Shown: positions 55,506 to 64,000 of the stretch, piece after piece
How the letters are laid out: each line of letters starts with the position of its first letter
How positions within the stretch are numbered: the stretch's first letter is position 1
The notes under the pieces: model-generated
Told to the model about the DNA's origin: nothing
The model's database searches: none
Seen by the model: only the letters and a program-made list of their open reading frames with translations
Made by a program: the position numbers and the translations under genes
Assembly (NCBI RefSeq): GCF_900113545.1
Contig: NZ_FOPS01000002.1
Location: 62,001-126,000 of the forward strand
Reading direction: 5' to 3'
DNA: 64,000 nt
DNA from: Neisseria elongata subsp. elongata
GTDB taxonomy: Bacteria > Pseudomonadota > Gammaproteobacteria > Burkholderiales > Neisseriaceae

Positions 55506-56819
55506 TCAGCCGCCCATAAACCAGAATTTCAACGCCCACAATACGGCAACTATCCACACCATAGGCGGCACGTCTTTGACGCGGTTGCACAAGAGTTTGA
55601 TCACGGCGTAGCTGATGAAGCCGAAGGCGATGCCGTCGGCAATCGAATAGGTGAACGGCATGAACACGATGGTCAGGAAAGCGGGGGCGGCTTCGGTCAT
55701 ATCGTCCCAGTCGATTTCACGCGCGCTGCGCAGCATTTGCGCGCCGACGTAGAGCAGCGCGGGCGCGGTGGCGAAACCGGGGATGCTCTGCACCAGCGGC
55801 GAGAAAATCAGACACGCCAGCATCAATACGCCGACGGTTACGGCGGTCAGCCCCGTGCGGCCGCCTGCGGCAACACCCGCCGCGCTTTCGACATACGGCG
55901 TGGTTGAAGACGTACCCAGCGCGGCACCGGCGACGATGGCGGTCGAGTCGGCAAGCAGGGCGCGCTTCAGGCGGGGCAGTTTGCCGTCTTCCAGCAGGCC
56001 CGCGCGGTGGGAAACGCCGACCAGCGTGCCGGTGGAGTCAAACAAATCAACCAGGAAAAAGACGAAAATCACGCTGACCATGCTGAGTTTAAAGAGGCCG
56101 GTAAAATCCATCTGCATGAACGTCGGTGCAATGCTCGGAATTTCGCCGACCACGCCTTTAAATTCGCTCAAGCCCAGCAGGGTGGAAATGGCCGTGATTG
56201 CCAGAATGGTCAGGATAATCGCCCCTTTGACGCGGAAATGACCCAACGCCACCACCATGGCGAAGCCCGCCAATACCAAGAGCGCGACGGGTTGATGAAT
56301 ATCACCCAGTTTCACCAAAGTTGCTTCGCTGGAAACAATGATGCCTGCGCCTTTGAGCGCAATCAGCGACAGAAACAGCCCGATGCCGGCGGCAATCGAC
56401 ATTTTCAAACCCATAGGCAGCGCGTTCACCAACATTTCGCGCACCTTGAAAAAGCTGAATAAAATAAAAATGATGCCGGAAACGAACACCGCACCCAAAG
56501 CCACCTGCCAGGGCACGCCCATGCCTTTGACGACGGCGAAAGTAAAGTAGGCGTTCAAGCCCATGCCCGGAGCGAGCGCAATCGGATAGTTGCCGACGAA
56601 GCCCATCACGAAGCAGCCGATGGCGGAAGCGATGCAGGTGGCGACGAATACTGCGCCCATGTCCATGCCCGTTTCGCCGAGAATCAGCGGATTGACGATG
56701 ATGATGTAGCACATGGCGAGGAAGGTGGTCAGCCCCGCCGTCAGCTCCGTGCGCACATTCGTGCCGGCAGCGGACAGGCCGAACAGGCGGTCAAACAGAT
56801 TGGGAGTTTGTTTATCCAT
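55506..56819 (-). CDS. NCS2 (AzgA-type) purine permease
   Basis: This 437-aa polytopic transporter is of the AzgA/GhxP group that takes up adenine, guanine or hypoxanthine with protons. Signatures include NVRTELTAGLTTFLAMCYI, NYPIALAPGMGLNAYF, FVFFLVDLFDSTGTLVGVS and the later GTSSTTPYVESAAGVAAGGRTG. About 13-14 membrane segments are expected. Which purine it prefers is not readable. Its stop codon lies four bases from the prophage target duplication, so the insertion just missed its 3' end. Confidence 0.9.
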   Translation of the reverse strand: MDKQTPNLFDRLFGLSAAGTNVRTELTAGLTTFLAMCYIIIVNPLILGETGMDMGAVFVATCIASAIGCFVMGFVGNYPIALAPGMGLNAYFTFAVVKGMGVPWQVALGAVFVSGIIFILFSFFKVREMLVNALPMGLKMSIAAGIGLFLSLIALKGAGIIVSSEATLVKLGDIHQPVALLVLAGFAMVVALGHFRVKGAIILTILAITAISTLLGLSEFKGVVGEIPSIAPTFMQMDFTGLFKLSMVSVIFVFFLVDLFDSTGTLVGVSHRAGLLEDGKLPRLKRALLADSTAIVAGAALGTSSTTPYVESAAGVAAGGRTGLTAVTVGVLMLACLIFSPLVQSIPGFATAPALLYVGAQMLRSAREIDWDDMTEAAPAFLTIVFMPFTYSIADGIAFGFISYAVIKLLCNRVKDVPPMVWIVAVLWALKFWFMGG

Positions 56820-56874
56820 GATTGAAATGTGAAGTTAAGTAAAGCAGGTATTATACCCGAATTGTCTACAAATC

Positions 56875-56915
56875 AGGCCGTCTGAAAGCATAGAATATTT
56901 TTTTTCAGACGGCCT
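56875..56915. terminator. DUS-pair terminator overlapping the rluC stop
   Basis: AGGCCGTCTGAAA and TTTCAGACGGCCT; the complement of the rluC TAG stop uses the last two bases of the DUS arm. Confidence 0.7.
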
Positions 56916-57897
56916 ATCCCGCGTTTTCCAGCATCAGGACAAACTGCGCCAATTCCTGAGGCAGTTCGGCCTTCAAGTGCAGCGGTTTGCCTGTCAGCGG
57001 GTGGTCGAGGTGCAGCTCGGAAGCGTGCAGGAACATTCGTTTCAAACCGAGTTTCTGAAGGCGTTTGTTGGCTTGGTAGTCGCCGTAGCGTTCGTCGCCG
57101 GCGATGGGGCAGTGCTGCGATTGGAGGTGGACACGGATTTGGTGGGTGCGACCGGTTTTCAGGGTGGCTTGCACGAGGGTGAGGTACGAGAGTCCGACTT
57201 GGTGCAGGAGGCCGTCTGAAAAGCGGTTGAGTACGCGGAAGATGGTGTGCGCGGATTGTCCGTCTTCGCTGACGCGCACCATTTTTTCGCCTTGCGCGCC
57301 GGTGTATTTGAATAGGGGCAGTTTGACGTGGAAGCTGTCGTTCGGCAATTTGCCCACACCCAGCGCGAGGTAGATTTTTTTGGGGTGGTCGTTGCGGATG
57401 GCTTCGTGCAGTTTGACGAGCGCGCTGCGTTTTTTGGCTATCATCAAGAGGCCGCTGGTGTCTTTGTCGAGGCGGTGGACGAGTTCGAGGTAGCGGGCTT
57501 CGGGGCGGGCGCGGCGGATTTGTTCGATAACGCCGAAGCTCACGCCGCTGCCGCCGTGAACGGCGGTGCCTGCGGGTTTGTTAATCACCAGCAGCGCGTC
57601 GTCTTCGTAGATGATGGTAAATTCGCGCGCGGGTACGGCTTGGGTGCGGTTTTCAGACGGCCTCTGCTTTTCGGCGGTGCGTACGGGCGGGATGCGGAGC
57701 AGGTCGCCTGCCTGAATACGGCTGTCGGGCTTGCAGCGTTTTTTGTTCAGGCGCACTTCGCCGGCACGGATAATGCGGTGGATATGGCTCTTGGGTACGC
57801 CTTTGAGGATTTTTATCAGATAGTTGTCAAGGCGTTGGCCTGCCGCCTCGTCGTCAATGCGGAAGAAACTTGCGGAGTCTTTGCTTATCGGCTGCAT
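56914..57897 (-). CDS. rluC: 23S rRNA pseudouridine synthase RluC
   Basis: This 327-aa enzyme makes pseudouridines in 23S rRNA. The S4 RNA-binding domain (GQRLDNYLIKILKGVPKSHIHR, IRAGEVRLNKKRC) is followed by the RluA-type catalytic domain with ELVHRLDKDTSGLLMIAK and its catalytic aspartate, then GRTHQIRVHL and HPLTGKPLHLKAELP. The start at 57897 (MQPISKDSASF) is chosen over a long extension through the rne leader. It is divergent from rne, as in E. coli. Confidence 0.93.
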   Translation of the reverse strand: MQPISKDSASFFRIDDEAAGQRLDNYLIKILKGVPKSHIHRIIRAGEVRLNKKRCKPDSRIQAGDLLRIPPVRTAEKQRPSENRTQAVPAREFTIIYEDDALLVINKPAGTAVHGGSGVSFGVIEQIRRARPEARYLELVHRLDKDTSGLLMIAKKRSALVKLHEAIRNDHPKKIYLALGVGKLPNDSFHVKLPLFKYTGAQGEKMVRVSEDGQSAHTIFRVLNRFSDGLLHQVGLSYLTLVQATLKTGRTHQIRVHLQSQHCPIAGDERYGDYQANKRLQKLGLKRMFLHASELHLDHPLTGKPLHLKAELPQELAQFVLMLENAG

Positions 57898-57909
57898 TTT
57901 CTCTATAAT
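57881..57909 (+). promoter_or_regulatory. Promoter of rne
   Basis: TTGCTT at 57881-57886, a 17-base spacer and a perfect TATAAT at 57904-57909. It overlaps the first codons of rluC on the other strand and would give a 5' leader of about 450 nt. Confidence 0.65.
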
Positions 57910-58365
57910 CTGCGCGTTTTGTCCCTGTGGGGCAAAGCATATTGAAAAAAGAGATTCTATATTAAAAACGTACTCTGCAAAGCATTTCCTTCCGTCTGCG
58001 AAAGCCCGCGGCGGAAGACCGTAATCAAGTTTGAATGGAACTGCCGAACCGTTTTGGCATAAGACGACAGGGCTTTTGCCGCGCCGCACAAAACAGACCA
58101 CAACAGGCAAACGATAATAAGAAGATGTCGGCTGTCATTTTTTAAGCCCGAGAGTGTCCGCCTCAAAAGCGCACGCGGGTGCCGCCGGAAAACTCTGGCG
58201 TATGTTCTTTAATACCTTCTTTATCCGCTTAACCGACCGCACATGACCGCTTGACGCGGCATGCAGTATTGCGGTGTGAAATTCGAAAACTGATTACACG
58301 CTTCGTGAGTGCTAACGGGGTGTCCGGGGCCGTCTGAAAGGCCGCCGTCCGCCCGAGAGGTTATC
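57910..58365 (+). promoter_or_regulatory. Long 5' leader of rne
   Basis: About 450 bases without a supported gene separate the rne promoter candidate from its start codon. In E. coli a 361-nt rne leader lets RNase E degrade its own message; a similar role is inferred here from length and position only. A DUS lies near 58329-58338. Confidence 0.5.
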
Positions 58366-61245
58366 ATGAAACGTATGTTGTTTAACGCCACGCAGGCAGA
58401 AGAACTGCGCGTGGCCATTGTGGACGGGCAAAACCTGCTCGACCTCGACATTGAAACGCTGGGCAAAGAACAGCGCAAAGGCAATATCTACAAAGGTGTC
58501 ATCACCCGCATCGAGCCGTCGCTGGAGGCGTGTTTCGTCGATTACGGAACCGACCGGCACGGCTTTTTGCCGTTTAAAGAAGTATCCCGCTCCTATTTTC
58601 AGGACTACGAAGGCGGCCGCGCCCGCATTCAGGAAGTGCTCAAAGAAGGCATGCAGGTCATCGTCCAAGTGGAAAAAGACGAACGCGGCAACAAAGGCGC
58701 GGCACTGACCACCTTCATCAGCCTGGCCGGACGCTACTTGGTATTGATGCCGAACAACCCGCGCGGCGGCGGCGTGTCCCGCCGTATCGAAGGCGAGGAT
58801 CGGCAGGAGCTGAAAGACGCGATGGCCGAGCTGGATGTCCCCGCTGGCATGAGCCTGATTGCCCGCACCGCCGGCATCGGCCGCAGCGTGGAAGAATTGC
58901 AATGGGATTTCGACTACCTGCTGAAACTTTGGCGCGCCATCGAAGAAGCGGGCGAAGCCCATCGCGAACCCTACCTGCTTTTCATGGAAAGCTCGCTGCT
59001 CATCCGCGCCATCCGCGACTATTTCCGTCCCGACATCGGCGAAATTTTGGTGGACAACGAAGAAGTCCATGCGGAAATTTCCGAATTCATGTCGTATGTG
59101 ATGCCGAACAACGTAGGCCGTCTGAAACTCTATCAAGACCACACGCCGCTGTTTTCCCGTTTCCAAATCGAACACCAAATTGAAAGCGCGTTTTCACGCA
59201 GCGTCAGCCTGCCTTCCGGCGGCGCGATTGTGATTGACCACACCGAAGCCCTCGTTTCCATCGACGTCAACTCCGCCCGCGCCACCCGCGGTGCGGACAT
59301 CGAAGACACCGCCTTCAAAACCAATATGGAAGCCGCCGAAGAAGTCGCCCGCCAAATGCGCCTGCGCGACTTGGGCGGTTTGGTCGTCATCGACTTCATC
59401 GACATGGAAAACCCCAAGCACCAGCGCGATGTTGAAAACGTCCTGCGCGACGCGCTCAAAAAAGACCGCGCCCGCGTGCAAATGGGCAAACTTTCCCGCT
59501 TCGGCCTCTTGGAATTGAGCCGCCAACGCCTGAAACCCGCCTTGGGAGAAAGCAGCCACGTCGCCTGCCCGCGCTGCGCCGGCACCGGCGTCATCCGCGG
59601 CATCGAATCGACCGCCCTGCACGTTTTGCGCATCATTCAAGAAGAGGCGATGAAAGACAATACCGGCGAAGTGCACGCCCAAGTGCCCGTCGATGTCGCC
59701 ACCTTCCTGCTGAACGAAAAACGCGCCGAGCTGTTTGCGATGGAAGAGCGTTTGGATGTCAACGTTGTCCTGATTCCGAATATCCACTTGGAAAATCCGC
59801 ACTACGAAATCAACCGCATCCGCAGCGACGATGTGGAAGAAGACGGTGCGCCGAGCTACAAACGCGTCGCCGAGCCCGAAGCGGATGACAACGCCAAACC
59901 TTTCGGCAACGAGCGTGTCAAAGCCGCCCGTCCCGAACCGGCCGTTAAAGGCGTCAAACACAACCAGCCGGCTCCCGTTGTAGCCGAACGCCCGGCCGGT
60001 TGGTGGGACAAATTCAAAGCCTGGTTCAAAGGCCTGTTCGGCGGCGGCACGATGGAGCAGCCTCAGGAAGAAAGCCGCAAACAATCCTCAGGCAATTCCC
60101 GCCATTCCTCATCCCGCAGGCGCGGTAACCGGCGCGGTGCCGGCAGAAGCGCGGGCGGGGAAATGCGGAATAACGCCTCTCGCAGCGATACGGCGGATGT
60201 TGAAGAAACCAAAACAGACAACGCCAAAACCGACAGCCGCCGCAACGGCCGACGCGGTGCGGACAGCCGAAACGCAGACGGCCGAAACGCAGACGGCCGC
60301 AACGGCAACCGCCGCCGCAACGACCCAGCCGCAGCCGTTCCAATGGCCGAACAGGCGGAAAAACGCACACCGGCGGAAGAAACCGTTGTTGCCGCACCTG
60401 TTGCCGCCCTGCCCGAAGTTCAAACGGAAAAACGCGAAAGCCGCGACAACCGCCGCCGCGAACGCAACCCGAAACGCAACGAAGCCGCAGAAGCCGCCGC
60501 GGTTGAAACCGTGGCCGCTGCGGCAGCCGAACAGCCTGCCGTTGCCGAACCCGCAGAGAAAAAACGCGGCGGACGCAATCAGGAGCGGGGCGGTCGCAAT
60601 CCGCGCGACCGCAACGGCAACCGCCGCAGCGACAAGAAACGCAACATTCCGTCAGCCGCCAAAATCGAGCAGTATCTGATGATTGACGAGGCTGCCGACA
60701 AAGTCCTTGCCGCCGTCGCGCACGTTTTCGGCGAAACGCGTCCGGCAGACAGTCAGCCGCAAACCGGCCATGATCAACCGCTGATCATCACACTGCCTGC
60801 CTTGCCGCAGGATGAGGCGGAAGAAACCGTTTCCATTATGGTGCAGCCTGCAAACGCTGAAGCGGACATGATTGCCGACAGCAGTGCCAAAGTGCTTGCC
60901 GCCGTGGCGCAGATTATGGATACGGCCGAAACCGTGCCTTCTGCGGCAACCGAAACCGCCGAACCTGTCGGAGAAACCGTGCCGGTTGGGCAGCCCGCCG
61001 AGCCCGTTGCCGTGGAAGCCGAACCGTCGGCCGTGCCGGCTCCCGCTGTTGCGGCTGCCGCAATTGAACCGTCCGCGCCGTCCGGCCTGATATTGGTTCA
61101 AACCCGTCCGGAAGCCTTGGCCGCCGCCGTTGCCGCCGTTCAACCCGAACAGCCGCAGGGCAAACGCCGTGCAGATTTGCCGAAACCCGTTGAAACCGAA
61201 ACGGCTGCCGCACCGCTGGAACAGGTGGAAACCCGCCGCGTTTAG
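58366..61245 (+). CDS. rne: Ribonuclease E
   Basis: This 959-aa endoribonuclease scaffolds the RNA degradosome. The catalytic half (about 1-510) has the S1 domain (KGVITRIEPSLEACFVDYG, HGFLPFKEVS), the metal-binding aspartates D300 and D343 (VSIDVNSARATRG, VVIDFIDMENPKH) and the zinc link CPRC at 401-404. The C-terminal half is disordered and arginine-rich, with short repeats such as NADGRNADGRN, and may bind RNA and partners. ATG at 58366 follows GAGAGGTTATC. Confidence 0.95.
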   Translation: MKRMLFNATQAEELRVAIVDGQNLLDLDIETLGKEQRKGNIYKGVITRIEPSLEACFVDYGTDRHGFLPFKEVSRSYFQDYEGGRARIQEVLKEGMQVIVQVEKDERGNKGAALTTFISLAGRYLVLMPNNPRGGGVSRRIEGEDRQELKDAMAELDVPAGMSLIARTAGIGRSVEELQWDFDYLLKLWRAIEEAGEAHREPYLLFMESSLLIRAIRDYFRPDIGEILVDNEEVHAEISEFMSYVMPNNVGRLKLYQDHTPLFSRFQIEHQIESAFSRSVSLPSGGAIVIDHTEALVSIDVNSARATRGADIEDTAFKTNMEAAEEVARQMRLRDLGGLVVIDFIDMENPKHQRDVENVLRDALKKDRARVQMGKLSRFGLLELSRQRLKPALGESSHVACPRCAGTGVIRGIESTALHVLRIIQEEAMKDNTGEVHAQVPVDVATFLLNEKRAELFAMEERLDVNVVLIPNIHLENPHYEINRIRSDDVEEDGAPSYKRVAEPEADDNAKPFGNERVKAARPEPAVKGVKHNQPAPVVAERPAGWWDKFKAWFKGLFGGGTMEQPQEESRKQSSGNSRHSSSRRRGNRRGAGRSAGGEMRNNASRSDTADVEETKTDNAKTDSRRNGRRGADSRNADGRNADGRNGNRRRNDPAAAVPMAEQAEKRTPAEETVVAAPVAALPEVQTEKRESRDNRRRERNPKRNEAAEAAAVETVAAAAAEQPAVAEPAEKKRGGRNQERGGRNPRDRNGNRRSDKKRNIPSAAKIEQYLMIDEAADKVLAAVAHVFGETRPADSQPQTGHDQPLIITLPALPQDEAEETVSIMVQPANAEADMIADSSAKVLAAVAQIMDTAETVPSAATETAEPVGETVPVGQPAEPVAVEAEPSAVPAPAVAAAAIEPSAPSGLILVQTRPEALAAAVAAVQPEQPQGKRRADLPKPVETETAAAPLEQVETRRV

Positions 61246-61262
61246 CCATATGCCGTAAGTGC

Positions 61263-61301
61263 AGGCCGTCTGAAAACAGGTTTCGTGTTTTCAGACGGCC
61301 T
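61263..61301. terminator. DUS-pair terminator after rne
   Basis: AGGCCGTCTGAAAACA and TGTTTTCAGACGGCCT flank GGTTTCG, 18 bases after the stop. Confidence 0.8.
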
Positions 61302-61545
61302 GTTTCCGTTTCCACCTTTCGGTTTATGTTTTTTAAATTGCAGTCCGAGCAAGAAAACTGAATGACGGCGCGGGGGTGCCGTTTCAGACGGCCTCTTTCC
61401 CGCCGTGGCGGTTTTGCCGTTCCGTCCGACGGACAAAGCGGGAAAACGCGGCTTGCCGGATATTCCGTTATACAATCAGTTCTATATTTTCAGACGGCCT
61501 TTGCCGCAGGCCGAGGCCGGCCGATTCAACCAAAAGGAGTTCCGT

Positions 61546-62181
61546 ATGACCCTAATCTTCAATTCCGACGGTTTTCCCGTTTATTTCGAACAAGCCCCGA
61601 CCATCATGGTTCGCGACCCGCTGGCCGAATTCCTCGGTGCGGCCGAACACGGCCTGATGACTTACCGTTACGTTGATGCCGTGCGGCTGGCCGGGCATTC
61701 CTGCCCCACGGTGGCCGGTGCGTACCTGATGGTTTGCCGGGGCTTGAAGGCATTGTACAGCGACGATGTGCCCGAACGCGGCGGTATCGAGGTTCGGATG
61801 CGCGACGGACGGGATGAGGGCACGACCGGCGTTGTCGCCTCCGTCGCCACCCTGCTGACCGGCGCGGCCACAGAGCAAGGCTTCGGCGGCATCGGGATGA
61901 ACCGCCGTTTTGCCCGCCGCGACCTGTTGGCTTTCAACGGCAATATCGACGGCACGCTCGCCCTGCGCCGCCGCGATACCGGCGCGACGGCGGAAATCGA
62001 CTATCACGCCCAACGCGTCCCGTTTGCTCCGCAGATGGCCGAAGTGATGCCCAAAGCCGTGTCGGGTACGGCCTCGGATGAAGAATTACGGCTGTTTAAA
62101 GAGTTTTGGCAGGAACGCACCCGCGCCATTTTGGTCGATCATGCGGATGATGACGGGCTGATTGAAATCCGTTTGAAATAA
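61546..62181 (+). CDS. FmdE-like domain protein
   Basis: This 211-aa protein contains the FmdE-type motif with a conserved histidine and cysteine, DAVRLAGHSCPTVAGAYLMVCRGL, seen in FwdE/FmdE relatives of formylmethanofuran dehydrogenase gene clusters, followed by VRMRDGRDEGTTGVVASVATLLTGAA and GIGMNRRFARRDLLAFNG. The His-Cys pair likely binds a metal. Its role in a bacterium without methanogenesis is unknown. AAAAGGAGTTCCGT precedes the ATG; the frame from 61405 is rejected as DUS-derived. Confidence 0.78.
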   Translation: MTLIFNSDGFPVYFEQAPTIMVRDPLAEFLGAAEHGLMTYRYVDAVRLAGHSCPTVAGAYLMVCRGLKALYSDDVPERGGIEVRMRDGRDEGTTGVVASVATLLTGAATEQGFGGIGMNRRFARRDLLAFNGNIDGTLALRRRDTGATAEIDYHAQRVPFAPQMAEVMPKAVSGTASDEELRLFKEFWQERTRAILVDHADDDGLIEIRLK

Positions 62182-62210
62182 GGTTCGTCCGTCAAACGGC
62201 ATCATGCCGC

Positions 62211-62247
62211 AAAAAAACGCCTGGAAGGTTTGCGGGCGTTTTTTTTT
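62211..62247 (+). terminator. Intrinsic terminator after the FmdE-like gene
   Basis: AAAAAAACGCC pairs with GGGCGTTTTTTTT around TGGAAGGTTTGC; a long T run follows and no DUS is involved. Confidence 0.85.
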
Positions 62248-62323
62248 GCGGGAGGAAGTGGGTTTTCAGCGCGGCCGGGCGGGCGGAAGTATTCATGTTT
62301 CGCATCAATTCGTTCTGTTGTTT

Positions 62324-62530
62324 TCAGACGGCCTTATCTGTTTTGATTACAGCTGCGGGCGGCATGAGGCTTTCATCGTCGGGATTGTCGCCGCAGGCAC
62401 ACGCGCAACGGACGAAGCGGCAATCGGGCGGTGACGGGTTGGCGGACGGGCAACCGCAACGGCGGCAGCCGGCAGGATTGCCGGACGGCCGGAACGGGTC
62501 GTCGAAACGGCGGTATTTGTCTGCTTTCAT
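62324..62530 (-). CDS. Small cysteine-rich protein, 68 aa
   Basis: On the minus strand a 68-codon frame has a good ribosome site (GAAAGGAAGGCTT) just before ATG at 62530. The product starts MKADKYRRFDDPFRPSGN and holds seven cysteines in about 30 residues (AGCRRCGCPS, PPDCRFVRCACACGD), which suggests metal binding. The stop TGA is supplied by a DUS. There is no homolog known to me; it could be spurious. Confidence 0.4.
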   Translation of the reverse strand: MKADKYRRFDDPFRPSGNPAGCRRCGCPSANPSPPDCRFVRCACACGDNPDDESLMPPAAVIKTDKAV

Positions 62531-62745
62531 AAGCCTTCCTTTCGGCTCTTTATTTCGCGCTCGGGCGGATTTGCCAAGAAACAGCCGGAAAGATAATATC
62601 CCCGCCCGTGCCGTACCTTCAAGGAAAAACAAGAAAAAAACGGCTGGAAACTGATTTATCGCAAAGGCATATAAAGTATCCGATGCCAATCGGGATGTGA
62701 CCGCACGGGCAGATATAGGCCGTCTGAAAGACATTCGGCGGGCAA

Positions 62746-63009
62746 ATGAAAGATTTTATCGACACTCAGGACTTGTTTGGAGAGGTATTCGGCGAATGGC
62801 AGACGAGCAATACAGATTACAACAGCCCCGAACAAGTGTTGGACGAGGCCTATTATTCTATAAATTGCGATTATTACCTAACCGCCTATCTGCAATACCC
62901 GCTTTACCGCACCAAGCCTGACGGCGATTTTCTCCGTCCTTATTTCGATTTGTGGAAACAGGGTTACGGCTTTACCTTAGATAAAGACTGTTTGTATTTG
63001 TGCAAATAG
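62746..63009 (+). CDS. Hypothetical protein, 87 aa
   Basis: The frame encodes an aromatic-rich soluble protein (MKDFIDTQDLFGEVFGEW, then LDEAYYSINCDYYLTAYLQ and YFDLWKQGYGFTLDKDCLYL). Composition and codon use look protein-like, but no family is recognised. The ATG at 62746 follows GGGCAAATGAAAG with only a weak ribosome site; a DUS lies 17 bases upstream. It is 41 bases before priA and might be co-transcribed. Confidence 0.55.
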   Translation: MKDFIDTQDLFGEVFGEWQTSNTDYNSPEQVLDEAYYSINCDYYLTAYLQYPLYRTKPDGDFLRPYFDLWKQGYGFTLDKDCLYLCK

Positions 63010-63050
63010 CTTCCGTTTTTTCAGACGGCCTCAAACATTTTTTACACGCC

Positions 63051-64000
63051 ATGATCTACCACCGCATCGCCGTAAACGTGCCGCTTTCAGACGGCCTTTT
63101 GACTTATTCCCATTCCGACCCGCTGCCGCAGGGCGCGCGGGTGCTTGTGCCTTTCCGCAACAAAACCGTGGTCGGGATTGTGTGGGAAACGGATATTGCG
63201 CCCGATATGGATGCGGCGCGGATTTTGGGCGTTCAGACGACCTTTTCGGACGAGCCGCTGCTGCCTGAAAACTGGCGTGATTTGCTCTCGTTTACGTCGC
63301 GTTATTACCACTATCCGACGGGGCAGGCGGTGTTTGCCGCGCTGCCGCAGGGTTTGAAGGAAACGCGCGCGGTGGAAATGCCGCAGCCGCCGTTGTTTTA
63401 CGCGCTGAACGAAGCGGGCAGGGCGCAAACGCCGCCGCCGGCGCGGTTCAACAAAAAAGCGGCTTTGTGGGATGCGCTGCTGTCGGGCGGGATGACGATG
63501 GCGGGGTTAAAGCAGGTAAACACGCAGGCGGCGAAATTGATTGGGGATTGGGCGGAGCAAGGTTGGATTGAAACGACGGAAGCGGCAAAACCCGTTTTAA
63601 GGTCGTCTGAATTTCAGCTCAACGCCAACCAACAGAAGGCTTCCGATGAAATTCAGACGACCTTCGGCAGCTTTCAACCGTTTCTGCTGTACGGCATCAC
63701 CGGCAGCGGTAAGACCGAGGTGTATTTTGATGCGATGGCGAAAGTATTGGCGCAGGGGCGGCAGGTGTTGTTTCTGTTGCCCGAAATCAACCTTACGCCG
63801 CAGCTTTTGAAGCGGGTGGAAGACCGTTTTGCCGACGTACCGACCGCCGTGTTGCACAGCCAGATGGCGGCAGGCAGGCGCACGCAGGATTATCTGCGCG
63901 CGATGTTGGGGCAGGCGAAGCTGGTCATCGGCACGCGGCTGGCGGTGTTCACGCCTTTGCCTGATGTCGGGCTGATTGTGGTCGATGAGGAACACGACGG
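63051..64000 (+). CDS. priA: Primosomal helicase PriA (5' part, runs off the window)
   Basis: The first 316 codons of the replication-restart helicase are present. The N-terminal 3'-flap binding domain starts MIYHRIAVNVPLSDGLLTY. The helicase core begins with Walker A LYGITGSGKTEVYF and the DEEH box VVDEEHDG at the window edge. The remainder, including the zinc-binding segment, lies beyond 64000. Three perfect AGGTCGTCTGAA (mucosa-dialect) uptake sequences sit inside at 63232-63243, 63600-63611 and 63652-63663, alongside one canonical DUS near 63086. Confidence 0.95.
   Translation, partial: MIYHRIAVNVPLSDGLLTYSHSDPLPQGARVLVPFRNKTVVGIVWETDIAPDMDAARILGVQTTFSDEPLLPENWRDLLSFTSRYYHYPTGQAVFAALPQGLKETRAVEMPQPPLFYALNEAGRAQTPPPARFNKKAALWDALLSGGMTMAGLKQVNTQAAKLIGDWAEQGWIETTEAAKPVLRSSEFQLNANQQKASDEIQTTFGSFQPFLLYGITGSGKTEVYFDAMAKVLAQGRQVLFLLPEINLTPQLLKRVEDRFADVPTAVLHSQMAAGRRTQDYLRAMLGQAKLVIGTRLAVFTPLPDVGLIVVDEEHD

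Overview
This window comes from a commensal-type Neisseria. It carries very many copies of the 12-base DNA uptake sequence (DUS) AGGCCGTCTGAA, often as inverted pairs acting as terminators. It also carries a short Correia element, and it has Neisseria-type versions of gapA, msrAB (PilB), rnpA and the rpmH-yidC cluster. The AG dialect, rather than the ATGCCGTCTGAA of meningococcus and gonococcus, argues for a non-pathogenic species. A handful of AGGTCGTCTGAA copies (mucosa/sicca dialect) point to DNA exchange with relatives. Base composition looks like the low-to-mid 50s % GC by eye. The species is not determined.

Layout. 1-5 kb: DUF1415 protein, DUF454 membrane protein, serine/threonine transporter sstT, tRNA-Lys, oligopeptidase A. 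5-10 kb: polA, then a low-GC TPR/DUF2971-like gene whose end is frameshifted by a 23-bp tandem duplication. 10-18 kb: HbpS/GlcG-like secreted protein, gyrB, MFS transporter, dsbB, pmbA/tldE and darP. 18-27 kb: DUF2750 protein, dinG, a small TonB-C-like protein, a Correia element, dxs with three envelope protein genes behind it, prmC. 27-32 kb: gapA, prmA, rsmE, an inositol-phosphatase family gene, two related small-RNA-like transcription units, and an orphan 93-aa gene behind a perfect FNR box. 32-38 kb: the dnaN/dnaA and rpmH-rnpA-yidD-yidC cluster. 38-51 kb: an ArnT-like glycosyltransferase, msrAB, aldA, a nitronate monooxygenase-like gene, prfB, ruvC, recQ, small lipoproteins, rnpB (RNase P RNA). 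51-64 kb: gpmA, a Mu-like prophage remnant, an AzgA-type purine permease, rluC, rne, an FmdE-like protein, small orphans, and the start of priA.

Most of the window is ordinary core genome: replication (dnaA, dnaN, gyrB, polA, priA), repair and recombination (ruvC, recQ, dinG), translation and RNA processing (prfB, prmC, prmA, rsmE, rluC, rne, rnpB/rnpA), membrane protein insertion (yidC/yidD) and thiol redox chemistry (dsbB, msrAB).

The main non-core discoveries are these. (1) A 3.5-kb Mu-like prophage skeleton at 51954-55497 keeps both transposon ends, each with the motif GTTTTGTC at the same distance from the tip, and is flanked by a 5-bp target duplication (AAACG). Inside it keeps the repressor, an operator array, com, a wrecked cytosine methyltransferase and an intact adenine methyltransferase, with everything between deleted. 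(2) Two transcription units about 4 kb apart share the block CGTTTTCCC..TAATGT..TTTGGCCG and an intrinsic terminator; one has a near-consensus promoter. They look like sibling sRNAs. (3) The TPR/DUF2971-like gene has exact 162-bp internal periodicity and a reversible-looking 23-bp duplication that switches its C terminus.
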